Source: Winogradskyella psychrotolerans (GTDB taxonomy: Bacteria > Bacteroidota > Bacteroidia > Flavobacteriales > Flavobacteriaceae). Taken from it: a stretch of 64,000 nt of DNA. The notes under the pieces were generated by a model, which saw nothing but the letters and a program-made list of their open reading frames with translations, was not told the origin of the DNA and did no database searches. Shown piece by piece: positions 9,269-18,294 of the stretch. A program made the translations under genes and the position numbers. Numbering within the stretch: the stretch's first letter is position 1; each line of letters starts with the position of its first letter. The stretch lies in the NCBI RefSeq assembly GCF_018860565.1, contig NZ_JAHKPS010000022.1, forward strand, positions 671,195 through 735,194, given 5' to 3'.

Positions 9269-9286
9269 TTCCTGAGTAGGCAGGAA
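9269..9286 (-). promoter_or_regulatory. Start-proximal hairpin before the sterol desaturase gene
   Basis: On the coding strand it reads TTCCTGCCTACTCAGGAA: stem TTCCTG/CAGGAA with one C:T mismatch and loop CTAC. It ends 6 bases before the ATG at 9262. It is the least regular of the seven start-proximal hairpins in this window. Confidence 0.5.
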
Positions 9287-9297
9287 TGTCTTTTGTT

Positions 9298-9329
9298 ATC
9301 CTGCAAGGTTTTTAAATCCTTGCAGGTCT
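9298..9329. repeat. Family A palindrome between PNP and sterol desaturase genes
   Basis: CCTGCAAGG (9300-9308) pairs with CCTTGCAGG (9318-9326) around an AT-rich centre, and AGGTCT follows as in the other copies. It lies 5 bases past the PNP stop codon. A T-run follows it on the plus strand only, so it would be a terminator only for plus-strand transcripts. Confidence 0.7.
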
Positions 9330-9333
9330 TTTT

Positions 9334-10146
9334 TTATAAGGTCTTAATCAGTTCTTTAAAAAGCGTAATCATATTTGGTTCTGCTTTTTCGGCCATAGCA
9401 ATGATTTCAGAAATATCAACGGGTTTTAAATTATCTGGATCACATTCGTCTGTTAATACAGAAACGGCAGCAACTTTTAAATTCAAGTGATTTGCCACAA
9501 TAATTTCAGGAACCGTACTCATGCCAACAGCATCAGATCCCATGATTTTCAACATGCGATATTCGGCACGTGTTTCAAGTTGAGGGCCAACCACACTAGT
9601 ATAAACACCTTTGTGTAATGTTATATTGTGTGCTTGAGCAATGCTTTCAAATTTCGCATTAATTTCGGCATCATAAGGAGCACTCATGTCTGCAAAACGT
9701 TCTCCTAATTCTGAAACGCCTTTAAACGCTAAAGGTGAACCTCCTTGAAGGTTAATATGATCGTCAATAAGCATTAATTCTCCTTTTTTATAATTGAGAT
9801 TAATGGCTCCGGAAGCATTAGAAACCAATAAGGTTGTTATACCCAACTTCTCCATAATTCTTACAGGAAACGTTACATCTTGTAACGTGTAACCTTCATA
9901 AACATGAAAACGGCCTTGCATAACAACTACCTTTTTACCTTCTAAAATGCCGTAAATAAGTTTGCCTTTATGAAACTCTACGGTTGCTGTAGGAAAGTTA
10001 GGAATGTGATTATAACTTGCTTCGGCTATGATTTCAATTTCATCAACTAATTGTCCTAAACCGGTACCTAAAATGATGCCGATTTCGGGTTGATCAAAGC
10101 CTTTACTTTGTAAATATTCTGTGCTTTCTGTTATTTGGTTAATCAT
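9334..10146 (-). CDS. Purine nucleoside phosphorylase, PNP-I (trimeric) family
   Basis: This 270-residue cytoplasmic enzyme cleaves purine nucleosides with phosphate. It has GIILGTGLGQL near the N-terminus (phosphate loop), then FHKGKLIYG, MQGRFHVYEGY, VSNASGAIN, the purine-site region with MGSDAVGMSTVPE, and SVLTDECDPDNL. The last resembles the VTN region that selects 6-oxopurines. I chose the ATG at 10146 rather than 10203. It gives the normal family length and an 8-base overlap (ATGATTAA) with the stop of the gene before it. In ArsS loci a PNP could remove adenine from an arsenylated adenosine before glycosylation; that role is inferred from context. An ordinary salvage role is equally possible. 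Confidence 0.88.
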   Translation of the reverse strand: MINQITESTEYLQSKGFDQPEIGIILGTGLGQLVDEIEIIAEASYNHIPNFPTATVEFHKGKLIYGILEGKKVVVMQGRFHVYEGYTLQDVTFPVRIMEKLGITTLLVSNASGAINLNYKKGELMLIDDHINLQGGSPLAFKGVSELGERFADMSAPYDAEINAKFESIAQAHNITLHKGVYTSVVGPQLETRAEYRMLKIMGSDAVGMSTVPEIIVANHLNLKVAAVSVLTDECDPDNLKPVDISEIIAMAEKAEPNMITLFKELIKTL

Positions 10147-10768
10147 TGAGTTGCTGTATTTTTTCTTGTAATTTGATGTTCGATTTATAAAAGTCTGAAG
10201 CAATTAAATCTTCATAGGTGTCAATATCGTTTAAAGTGTCCAAGATACCAACTGAAATTTGATTACTCTGTAACTCTTGTAAGGTTAACTGAAATAAATT
10301 GGGTTGACTCCATGGTTTGTTGGTGAAAATTTCGGTATTCAATTTAGACATGCCTACCAAATAATAGCCGCCATCTTCTGCTGGACCAAAAACCACTTCA
10401 TTCGTATTTAAGGCTTCTAATCCATTTTTTATATGCGTAGAATGAATGTCTGGTAAATCAGAACCAATCAATACGATATTGTTATAGCCAGCATCAAATC
10501 CATCTTTAAAAGCATTAAGCATGCGCTCACCTAAATCAGCTCCATGTTGCACTGCTTTAAATTCACCTTTCCATTGGTCATCTACAATAGCATTAGAAAA
10601 ATAAATGCGTTTATCTATGTCTAATTGTTTGGTTGCTTTTTCAGTAATTTTTACCAATTCGGTGTACACTTCAAACGCACCAAAATCGCCAATAGTTTTA
10701 GCGAGTCTTGTTTTTACAGTTCCTAATTTTATGTTTTTGACAAACACAATAACAAGTGATTTATTCAT
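10139..10768 (-). CDS. TIGR04282/DUF2064 glycosyltransferase (arsenosugar-associated)
   Basis: This 209-residue GT-A-like nucleotidyl-sugar enzyme matches the DUF2064 family. FVKNIKLGTVKTRLA at residues 9-23 is the nucleotide-binding start, GSDLPD at 102-107 carries the metal-binding acidic residue, and FGPAEDGGYYLVG at 127-139 is the family signature. TIGR04282 proteins occur with ArsS and are thought to work in arsenosugar glycosylation. The chemistry is not established as far as I know. It overlaps the rhodanese gene and the PNP gene by 8 bases each, so translation is probably coupled. A shorter-motif paralogue lies at 18295-18975. Confidence 0.88.
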   Translation of the reverse strand: MNKSLVIVFVKNIKLGTVKTRLAKTIGDFGAFEVYTELVKITEKATKQLDIDKRIYFSNAIVDDQWKGEFKAVQHGADLGERMLNAFKDGFDAGYNNIVLIGSDLPDIHSTHIKNGLEALNTNEVVFGPAEDGGYYLVGMSKLNTEIFTNKPWSQPNLFQLTLQELQSNQISVGILDTLNDIDTYEDLIASDFYKSNIKLQEKIQQLND

Positions 10769-11255
10769 AGATTTTAATGCCTTTTAATAACCATTTACTC
10801 CAGTCTTTAGAGTAAGCGTGTACGTGATCTGTTTCCTTTTCTTCAGAATTATATACGGGAAAATTGTTGTTCTTCCATTCAAAAATACCACCAAATAAAT
10901 TGTAAACATTGGTGTAGCCTTTCTTTTTAAGTTGTTCCGCAATGTCTTCAGAACGAATTCCTAACGAACAATACACCACAATAGTTGATGTTGTGTCAGG
11001 TAGTGTTTTTACAACAGTATCTAAATCGAAATCATCATAACCAACATAAGTTGAGTTAGGTATATGACTTACGTTATATTCTTTAAGTTCTCTAGCGTCC
11101 AATAAAATAGCATCAGTTTTTGGCATGGCCAATTCTTTAACAGAGATATAAGGAACACTTTCTTTATTATGAGCTTTTAATAACTCATGAAGGGTTTCTT
11201 GGCTATTTCCAAAGCAACTTAAGAGTAAAAATGATAAGATAAAGAGGTTTCGCAT
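10761..11255 (-). CDS. Exported rhodanese-like protein
   Basis: This 164-residue protein has an N-terminal export signal (about 1-19) with a possible lipobox LLSC at Cys14. A single rhodanese domain covers about residues 35-140. The active-site cysteine is Cys96 in YCSLGIRS, and LLDARE is the usual early motif. Rhodaneses carry persulfide sulfur. An exported one inside an arsenic-type locus could handle thiol or thio-arsenic chemistry, but this is only a guess from context. Its stop overlaps the start of the DUF2064 gene by 8 bases (ATGAATAA). Confidence 0.85.
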   Translation of the reverse strand: MRNLFILSFLLLSCFGNSQETLHELLKAHNKESVPYISVKELAMPKTDAILLDARELKEYNVSHIPNSTYVGYDDFDLDTVVKTLPDTTSTIVVYCSLGIRSEDIAEQLKKKGYTNVYNLFGGIFEWKNNNFPVYNSEEKETDHVHAYSKDWSKWLLKGIKIYE

Positions 11256-11285
11256 TTCTAATTAGTATAAATAATTTGGTTAACC

Positions 11286-12113
11286 TTACAGTTCTAGTGG
11301 TTTTCCTTGTTGCTGTTTTTCGGCTTCAGGTAAAATTTCCATGTTGTCCCAAAGACCAGAAACGATTGTTTTTGCATAAGATTCTGGAAGTAATCTGTTT
11401 AGCATTAATTTGTTAGTGAGCGTATGGTTGTAGTCTAACTTACGAAAATTTATTTGTAAGGGTTTTTCTGAGTCATCTAAAATAGCAAACCAAACATTAG
11501 GTTTTCCGTCATTGGCAGGCATACCAATCACACCAGGATTTATCCAAAGTTTATCACTGTTTTTGTGTTCGAAAGGTAGACCACAATGGCCCGCAATAAT
11601 GATATCACTTTCGGTAGCTTCAAAATTAGATTGCTTAGTAGCCCAAGGTGTCGATTTGAAAATAAATTCTGAAACATTGAAATACGAACCATGTACAACA
11701 GTCACCTTTTGATTTCCCATGGTGAATTGTATATGATCTGGAAGCGTGTCAAGATAGTCAAGTGAATCTTTTGAGAGTTTGCTCTTGGCATACGGATACC
11801 ATTGTTGTGAAAAACCATCGCATCGCGACCCTTCTCTAAAATCACAACCGCAATCGTCTTCATCATCACGTAATTGTATTTCAACATTACCAACAATGCT
11901 TCTGGCATTCCAGTTTTTAAAGGTCTGAATGGTTTCTTCAGGTTGTGCGCAATAGCCTATAATATCGCCAGTGCAAATACAATTTTCAGGTGGAATACCT
12001 TCAGATTCTGCCACAGCAATTAGTGCTTCAAGTGCTTGAAGATTACTGTAAACACCACCAAAGAGTAGTACTTTACCTGATAATTTTCCTATGTCAATTA
12101 TGTTTTTATCCAT
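11286..12113 (-). CDS. Metallophosphoesterase-family protein with degenerate metal site
   Basis: From the ATG at 12113 the protein has 275 residues. It keeps the fold and some motifs of the YfcE/MJ0936 branch: CTGDIIGYCAQPEE, VVHGS, IIAGHCGLPF and INPGVIGMP. The first metal motif, normally SDIHGN, reads GGVYSN, and the GNHD motif reads GNVE. Several metal ligands are therefore missing and catalysis is doubtful. An acidic Cys-rich loop (DDEDDCGC) follows and may be a new binding site. An earlier in-frame ATG at 12137 exists, but its first codons coincide with a hairpin of the type that precedes other starts here, so I prefer 12113. It follows the symporter gene directly. Confidence 0.72.
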   Translation of the reverse strand: MDKNIIDIGKLSGKVLLFGGVYSNLQALEALIAVAESEGIPPENCICTGDIIGYCAQPEETIQTFKNWNARSIVGNVEIQLRDDEDDCGCDFREGSRCDGFSQQWYPYAKSKLSKDSLDYLDTLPDHIQFTMGNQKVTVVHGSYFNVSEFIFKSTPWATKQSNFEATESDIIIAGHCGLPFEHKNSDKLWINPGVIGMPANDGKPNVWFAILDDSEKPLQINFRKLDYNHTLTNKLMLNRLLPESYAKTIVSGLWDNMEILPEAEKQQQGKPLEL

Positions 12114-12120
12114 AACATTT

Positions 12121-12134
12121 TCCACGAAAGTGGA
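12121..12134 (-). promoter_or_regulatory. Start-proximal hairpin before the metallophosphoesterase gene
   Basis: The coding strand reads TCCACTTTCGTGGA: stem TCCAC/GTGGA and loop TTTC. It ends 7 bases before the ATG at 12113. If translation began at 12137, the hairpin would encode the residues just after Met1. Confidence 0.55.
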
Positions 12135-12138
12135 CATC

Positions 12139-13479
12139 TCATTTTTTTGATTTCAACCATTTCGGTATGAAATATAAAATATTACAACTTAAAATGCCCC
12201 AAATATTCACCCAAAGTAAATCGGCATACTTGCCTTCTGTAAAAATTAAGGCTTCTGGAAACACCTCAAATACGAGTAAAAATCCAAATACGAGTCCTGC
12301 AATCACACTAAGATAAAAACTCAATTTTGGAACTTTAATATTCCAGAATAAAAAAACCGGTGTTAAACCAATGACCATCGTTCCTGATATGGTGGTTGCG
12401 GATAAAATTTCGGCTTCAAGAAAAACAGGAAGTGTGCCTAAAATCGCTATGGCAGCCATGGATGCTCTTCCAAAGGTTAAATCGTTAACCATGCCTAAAT
12501 CAATCGCCAATAATTTTGAAAAGGACGAAAACGTAGAGTCTAGAGTGGAAGCTGCCGAGGTAATCATTATAAAATTAATGACTAATAAAATAACCACACC
12601 AAAGGCTTTGCCAACTTCTACGGCGGCTTGACCTTTAAAACCTTGGGTTTGCGCATAGACACCAATGACGCTAAATAGTATAATGCAAATCGCACCTAAT
12701 AAACTCGCCCATAAAAAACTTTTTCGGGTGACTTTAGGTGAACTGATAAAGGCTCTATCGGTTAAAACCGGATCGTGAAATGGATAACTAAAGGATTGGA
12801 TAATGGCTGCAAAAAACAAATTTAAGCCCAACTCAAAACTCCAAGTCCCAGATGTAACGACATCAGTAACGCTAAAAGTGTCTATTGAAAAGATATTCCA
12901 TAGAATTACCATAAGTAGAATACCAAATAATACCATTTGAATCACATCAGTAAAAATAGAACTACTTAAACCTCCTTTAATCGCATACGCTAAAGTTAAA
13001 ACAGTAAAAACGATAATGGCCCAATAATAATTGGAACTTCCTGTTTTACCAAAATAACTACCAATAACCATAGTGTTACTCCAGACTTCATTAAATAATC
13101 TGATGGCAATTAATATAGAAAACAAAGCCATAGCTCCTTTTCCGAATTTGGTGATTAAAAATTGATGAATACTTTTAAATCCGCCAACAACGCGCATTTT
13201 GTAAATCAATAAACCAGCGACAGCAAACGATACATAATAACCAGCATAAGCCACACCTCCAACAATACCAAAGCTTAAACCTAGATTTGCGGCATTGGTA
13301 ATGCTCTTGGCAAAAATCCAAGAAATAATAAGGCTTCCGGTAAGCACTAAAGCGTTTGGTGCTTTCTTTTTATGAACCGCCTTAAAAAATTCCTCCGTTG
13401 TCTTTGCTAATGGAGATAATATAAAGAGTATTAAACTCGATGCAATTATCAATGTCCATTGCCAGTTAATTATATCCAT
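12139..13479 (-). CDS. Sodium:solute symporter (SSS family) membrane transporter
   Basis: This 446-residue inner-membrane protein has about 12 hydrophobic helices and the LeuT-like SSS pattern: a short N-terminus, GGVAYAGYYVSFAVAG, and AIKGGLSSSIFTDVIQM, which is a well-conserved SSS region near helix 5. ITSAASTLDSTFSSFSKLLAIDL is the helix 8 sodium-site region with Ser/Thr residues. The substrate cannot be read from the sequence. It lies 7 bases after susD, so the SusCD pair and this symporter probably take up the same compound across both membranes. It ends 1 base before the alternative start of the phosphoesterase gene at 12137. Confidence 0.88.
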   Translation of the reverse strand: MDIINWQWTLIIASSLILFILSPLAKTTEEFFKAVHKKKAPNALVLTGSLIISWIFAKSITNAANLGLSFGIVGGVAYAGYYVSFAVAGLLIYKMRVVGGFKSIHQFLITKFGKGAMALFSILIAIRLFNEVWSNTMVIGSYFGKTGSSNYYWAIIVFTVLTLAYAIKGGLSSSIFTDVIQMVLFGILLMVILWNIFSIDTFSVTDVVTSGTWSFELGLNLFFAAIIQSFSYPFHDPVLTDRAFISSPKVTRKSFLWASLLGAICIILFSVIGVYAQTQGFKGQAAVEVGKAFGVVILLVINFIMITSAASTLDSTFSSFSKLLAIDLGMVNDLTFGRASMAAIAILGTLPVFLEAEILSATTISGTMVIGLTPVFLFWNIKVPKLSFYLSVIAGLVFGFLLVFEVFPEALIFTEGKYADLLWVNIWGILSCNILYFIPKWLKSKK

Positions 13480-13485
13480 ATTCCA

Positions 13486-14928
13486 TTATTCATTCCACCA
13501 AACCGGCACGTTTATACTATTGTTGTCTGTTGCGGTTGCAGCAACAGTGTAATTTTCAAAATTTAAAGCTGCTTCTTCAGCAGGATAAGGCATTCTAATC
13601 GGGATTAAATCATTGTTTAAACTTGCAGAAATGGTTTGCAATTCTGGGAAACCTGTTCTTCGGTATTCTATCCAACCTTCGTAACCATTAATCACATTGG
13701 CTATCCATTTCTGCGTTAAAATTTGTTCCATCGGACTTGTCCCAAAAGCATTATAAGCAGCAGGACCAGAAAGGTAATCTGTAGGTAGTTCCGTGTTCCA
13801 ATACTCAAATGCTAACGTAACTCCAGCGTTGTATAACGTCTGTGTATCTGCAGAAATAATGCCTTTGGCAGCTGCTTCGGCTAAGGCGAATTGTACTTCC
13901 CAAGCGGTTATAAAATTAGCATCTAAAGTTGACGTATCTTCTCTGAAAGCTGTGCTTGCTAAAGAATAATCTGCTAAAGCAATAGAGGTCGAAGATGCAT
14001 CAATACCATTTAATAAACCATTAAATTCATTAGTGCTTGAATTTGAGAACGGACGAAATAAACTTGAAAGTCTCGTGTCATTCAAGCCAATTAAAATATC
14101 TTCCATAGTTTCGGATAAGACAAAATTGTTGAAATCACCAATGCGTAATTGTGCTAGCCTAAAACTGTTTGGGTCTGTGTTGGTAAAATTGAAAATAGCA
14201 TTTTCACTGTTTGAAGTGATATAATTGCCTTCATCAAAAAGTGTTTGCAATTGACTTGAAACATCTACTTTATCCGAAATACGAACTAAATGCTTAATTT
14301 TTAAAGCATTCGCGAATTTTATCCAAGCCTCTAAATCGCCGTCAAATAAAATATCGCCTTCCAATGGAATCAGATCAGAATAGGCTTCAATTGCAGCAAT
14401 ACCTTTATCTAAATTATCTAATATACCGTTTTCATTAAGATAGATGTCTTCTTGTGAATCGTATGATGGTGTTACGGTGCCTTCAACACCATTGAACGCT
14501 TCAAAATAGGGAACGTCTCCAAATAAATCAGTTAAACCAGCAGCCATATAAGCCTTGAGAATTAAAGCAGGACCTTCATAAACAGCAAAGGTTTCTGTTG
14601 TTCTAGCTTGATTTAGGATAATTTCATTATCTCTCAAATTGGTATAAAAAATAGGCCAAGGATTACCTCCTAATTGTGGTGATTTTAAAGCATGTCTATC
14701 AAATAAATTGAAATCTAAAGCGGTTCTATGTTGTGCTAGTAAATCGCCAGCAACAAAGCCTTCGTAACTCATGTTTTCTCCAAAATCGTAAATAACCTGT
14801 CTTAGCAACAAACTCGGTTGGATCGAACTGGGTTGGTTTGGATTGGTATTTATGTCTTTAAAATCTTTGGTACAACTCATTGTTGTTGCAATAAATAAAA
14901 CCGAAAGTATATAGGTGAATTTTTTCAT
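13486..14928 (-). CDS. SusD/RagB family outer-membrane lipoprotein
   Basis: This 480-residue protein has a lipoprotein signal with the lipobox TMSC (Cys19). The start CTKDFKDINTNPNQPSSI and the helical repeat region match the SusD-like family 2 (PF12771 type). It would form the lid on the outer-membrane SusC channel encoded just upstream and bind the ligand at the cell surface. The C-terminal part includes TQKWIANVINGYEGWIEYRRTGFP, which is well kept in this family. It lies between susC and the SSS symporter gene. The gap to susC (83 bases) holds a palindrome at 14946-14963. Confidence 0.92.
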   Translation of the reverse strand: MKKFTYILSVLFIATTMSCTKDFKDINTNPNQPSSIQPSLLLRQVIYDFGENMSYEGFVAGDLLAQHRTALDFNLFDRHALKSPQLGGNPWPIFYTNLRDNEIILNQARTTETFAVYEGPALILKAYMAAGLTDLFGDVPYFEAFNGVEGTVTPSYDSQEDIYLNENGILDNLDKGIAAIEAYSDLIPLEGDILFDGDLEAWIKFANALKIKHLVRISDKVDVSSQLQTLFDEGNYITSNSENAIFNFTNTDPNSFRLAQLRIGDFNNFVLSETMEDILIGLNDTRLSSLFRPFSNSSTNEFNGLLNGIDASSTSIALADYSLASTAFREDTSTLDANFITAWEVQFALAEAAAKGIISADTQTLYNAGVTLAFEYWNTELPTDYLSGPAAYNAFGTSPMEQILTQKWIANVINGYEGWIEYRRTGFPELQTISASLNNDLIPIRMPYPAEEAALNFENYTVAATATDNNSINVPVWWNE

Positions 14929-14945
14929 TTAAAATTTTATTTTCA

Positions 14946-14963
14946 TTCCCTTAAAAAAGGGAA
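14946..14963 (-). repeat. Palindrome between susC and susD
   Basis: On the coding strand TTCCCTT pairs with AAGGGAA around a TTTT loop. It resembles the start-proximal hairpins of this window, but it ends 17 bases before the susD ATG, so I do not count it among them. Confidence 0.5.
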
Positions 14964-15011
14964 GCTTATTATTTTTGTTTTCTCTTCTTGAGATTCCCAT
15001 TCTTGTGAGAA

Positions 15012-18000
15012 CTAGAAGTTAAATCCGGCTTTAAAACCAATACTTCGTGTTGTAGCATAACTCATATCTTCAACACCACTTACAAATCCATTGCCTTGAA
15101 CGGCCAATTGTTCTGGGTCAAAATGCGGATTCTCAGTAATGGCAAATAGATTATTTCCAACTAACGAAAGGCTTAAATCAGCACCTTCTTTCAAACTTAA
15201 AAAGCCATTTTTTAAATCAAAAGTATAGCCAATAGCGAATTGGCGTAGCTTTAAAAAGGAAGCGTCATAAACGTTATTCTCTTCGTGATTTCTATCGTAA
15301 AATTGTCGGTAATAACTTTCTGCAGTAATCGCAACGGTATTTACTTGTCCAGTATTTACATTAACACCTTGTGCAACAATTCCGGCATCTGGTCGGTAAC
15401 TGGTTTCAGCTAGTTGACCACCAACATTTCCTAAAGCGCGTGTTCTCGAAACGATTTCGCCTCCTTGTCGCCAATCGAATAAAAAGCTCATATTCCAATT
15501 TTTATAATTGAAATTATTACTCCAACCTAATGTGAAATCTGGATTATAATTTCCTAGTTTTTTTAAGTTGTCATCGGCAATGTAGTTACCATTATCATCA
15601 ATTAAAAATTCATCATTTTCATTTTTTAGATAACCAGTTCCGTAGAAATCTCCAACACGTCCACCTTCTTCCATCTGAAACCAAACCGTTTGGTTGGCGC
15701 TATCATAAATCCTGCTATAAGCAAGTGTTAACCTTCCGTCCGACTGTGGTAAGTTTTTAATAACAGAGCGATTAGTGGCGAAGTTAAATGTGCTATTCCA
15801 ATTGAAGTAATCCGTTTGAATTGGTGTAATCCCTAAAACAATTTCTACACCTTGTGTATTCACGTTTCCGCCATTAACTACTTGTTGACTGTAGCCTGAA
15901 GAAATGGCAACAGGTAATGAAATAATCTGGTCTTTTGTATTGGCATTGTAATATGTAAAATCGAATCGTAATCGATTATCTAAAAATCGTACATCTGTAC
16001 CAAATTCATAAGAGGTGGTACGTTCTGGTTTTAAATTGGCATTGGGAATAAAGTCTTGGTCGCTAAAAGTAGGTTCGCTATTGTATGGTGTTTGTGATAC
16101 AAAAGCACCAGAAGTTTGGTAAGCACTTGTGTCGTTTCCAACTTGTGCCACACTCGCTCTCAGTTTTGCGAACGATACAGCATTTGGTAATTCTACAACA
16201 TTAGATAAAATAAAACTTGAAGAGATAGAAGGGTAGAAAAACGAAGTGCCATCTACCGAAAAAGGTGTGGCTAATGCACTAGACCAATCATTCCGTCCTG
16301 TAATATCTAAGAATAAAAAGTCTTTATAGCCCAGTTTTGTAATACCGTAAAATGAGTTGATACGCTTTTCACTTTCAAATTGAAAGACTTCAATAGGTGA
16401 AGCTGCATTGTTTAAATTGTAAATTCCGGGTTGTGCCAAACTAACCGTTTGTGATTGTTTAGTGGTTGCGATTTGATTCAATCTATTTCCACCTAAAAAC
16501 ACATCTACAGAAATATTATTAAACTGATTTTTATAGTTGATTAAAAAATCGGTATTCACTTCTCTAAACATGACATCGTGTTCGGCATATGCACCATTAC
16601 TAAAACGATTACTACTGTAGGCTCTTCGTAATTGTCTAGTTTCGGTACTGTAATCCATTCCTGTTCTAAGAGAAACACTTAAGTTTTTAGTTAGGTCTTG
16701 GGTAATGGAAATATTACCGAAAATACGGTCGCGATTAAAGGAATTGGTATTCTCATTTAAAATGAAATACGGATTATCAAAAAACGTATAGTTAAATGAA
16801 TATTGTTGCGTGCCTTCTAAACCAGGTTGCCAATAATTTTTAAGATTTTCAATGTTTAAAGAACGTGGTCCCCAAGCTACTAAAGAGTAATTCGCATTTT
16901 CACTTCCATAACCATTAGAAGGTCTATCGTCACTATTAGAATTTATATAACTGAAAGATGAATTGATTTCGGTATTGTCACTTGGTTGAAAGTTTAATTT
17001 AGCAGCAATGGTTTGTCGGTCTAAATTCACTCCAGGAATAATCGATTCACTTCTCAAGTCGGTAAAAGATAATCGGTAATTTCCAGAATCAAACCCATTA
17101 GAAACTGAAATATTATTAATAGTTGTAACGCCAGTTTCATAGAAATCTTTCAAGTTATCCGGATTCGATTTAAAAGGTGTTGCTGTGATGTCTAAGCCAT
17201 CATAAAGTGCAGTATCTCCACCTCTCACAAAAGTGCCGTTAGGTAATTGCACAGGACTGTCAAATTGTGGAATTAAAAGTCCAGCATCTAAACGTGGTCC
17301 CCAAGAATAGGTGATATTATCATTGATACCACCACCAAGACCGTCACCATATTCAAACTGACCAGAATTACCTTGACCGTAAGAATTTTGAAAATCGGGC
17401 AACCTAAAAGCAGTGTCCACAAAAAGCGAAGAATAAAAACTAATGCCTAAACCTCTTTTGTTTTTTCCGTTTTTGGTTTCAATAACAATAACACCATTAG
17501 ATGCTCTTGTGCCATATAATGCGGCAGCACTTGGTCCTTTTAAAACGGTAACAGAACCAATATCATCCGGATTGACTTCCATGCCACCATTACCAAAATC
17601 AATTTCTTGAAATCCGGCAGCAGCTTCATTGGTGAAATTAAAAACCGTTTCGTTGTTAATCGGCACGCCATCTACCACAAATAAAGGATTGTTGTTAGAA
17701 AAGGACGCTTCGCCTCTAATCGTGATTTTAGAAGACGAACCAACACCTGTAGCACCTTGTGTAACCGTTATTCCAGCTAATTTACCCTGTAAATTGTCTA
17801 AAAAATTGACTGTTTTTACTTCCGTTAGTTTTTTAGAAGAAATGGCTTGCACAGCATAACCCAATTCTTTGGTATCGCGTTCTAAACCTAGTGCGGTAAT
17901 TACGACTTCGTCTAAAGCAGCAGAATCTTCTTGTAATTTAATATTGATAATTGTTTGATTTGCGACCTCAATAGTTTGTGTTTTAAAGCCTAAAAATGAG

Positions 18001-18206
18001 TAGGTGAGTTTATCTGTAGTTGAATTAACGACTATTGTGTAGGTGCCATCATCACTTGAGGTCGTTCCATTGCCGTTGCTAGATGAAATGTTTACAAAGG
18101 GCAAAGGTGTTTTAGAACTAGCTTCCGTAACTGTTCCGGTAATTGTAATTTGGGCATTACTGAAAAAGCAAAAGCATAACAGTAAGCATAAGTAAATGTG
18201 CTTCAT
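15012..18206 (-). CDS. SusC/RagA family TonB-linked outer-membrane transporter
   Basis: This 1064-residue protein has a signal peptide (about residues 1-18, ending FSNAQ). A CarboxypepD_reg-like domain follows at about 20-95 (TGTVTEASSKTPLPFVNI, FLGFKTQ), then the TonB plug with VVDGVPI, VTVLKGPSAAALYGTRASNG and VIVIETK. A 22-strand barrel ends in FKAGFNF. It imports a ligand caught by the SusD protein encoded next to it, using TonB energy. The presence of SusCD inside an ArsS run suggests import of an organic arsenic compound, nucleoside or sugar, but the ligand is unknown. A gap of 88 bases separates it from the DUF2064 gene before it. Confidence 0.95.
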   Translation of the reverse strand: MKHIYLCLLLCFCFFSNAQITITGTVTEASSKTPLPFVNISSSNGNGTTSSDDGTYTIVVNSTTDKLTYSFLGFKTQTIEVANQTIINIKLQEDSAALDEVVITALGLERDTKELGYAVQAISSKKLTEVKTVNFLDNLQGKLAGITVTQGATGVGSSSKITIRGEASFSNNNPLFVVDGVPINNETVFNFTNEAAAGFQEIDFGNGGMEVNPDDIGSVTVLKGPSAAALYGTRASNGVIVIETKNGKNKRGLGISFYSSLFVDTAFRLPDFQNSYGQGNSGQFEYGDGLGGGINDNITYSWGPRLDAGLLIPQFDSPVQLPNGTFVRGGDTALYDGLDITATPFKSNPDNLKDFYETGVTTINNISVSNGFDSGNYRLSFTDLRSESIIPGVNLDRQTIAAKLNFQPSDNTEINSSFSYINSNSDDRPSNGYGSENANYSLVAWGPRSLNIENLKNYWQPGLEGTQQYSFNYTFFDNPYFILNENTNSFNRDRIFGNISITQDLTKNLSVSLRTGMDYSTETRQLRRAYSSNRFSNGAYAEHDVMFREVNTDFLINYKNQFNNISVDVFLGGNRLNQIATTKQSQTVSLAQPGIYNLNNAASPIEVFQFESEKRINSFYGITKLGYKDFLFLDITGRNDWSSALATPFSVDGTSFFYPSISSSFILSNVVELPNAVSFAKLRASVAQVGNDTSAYQTSGAFVSQTPYNSEPTFSDQDFIPNANLKPERTTSYEFGTDVRFLDNRLRFDFTYYNANTKDQIISLPVAISSGYSQQVVNGGNVNTQGVEIVLGITPIQTDYFNWNSTFNFATNRSVIKNLPQSDGRLTLAYSRIYDSANQTVWFQMEEGGRVGDFYGTGYLKNENDEFLIDDNGNYIADDNLKKLGNYNPDFTLGWSNNFNYKNWNMSFLFDWRQGGEIVSRTRALGNVGGQLAETSYRPDAGIVAQGVNVNTGQVNTVAITAESYYRQFYDRNHEENNVYDASFLKLRQFAIGYTFDLKNGFLSLKEGADLSLSLVGNNLFAITENPHFDPEQLAVQGNGFVSGVEDMSYATTRSIGFKAGFNF

Positions 18207-18294
18207 ATGTAGACCACAAGCATGGCTATTTTTTAAAATGTGAGATTATTTAGCTGAAAAAATCTTTAGGTATTAATGACATTAAAACCCAATT

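Noticed and set aside
9298..9338. Intrinsic terminator after the PNP gene
   Set aside because: The T-run follows the hairpin on the plus strand only, and the genes are on the minus strand. It is better explained as a family A repeat.
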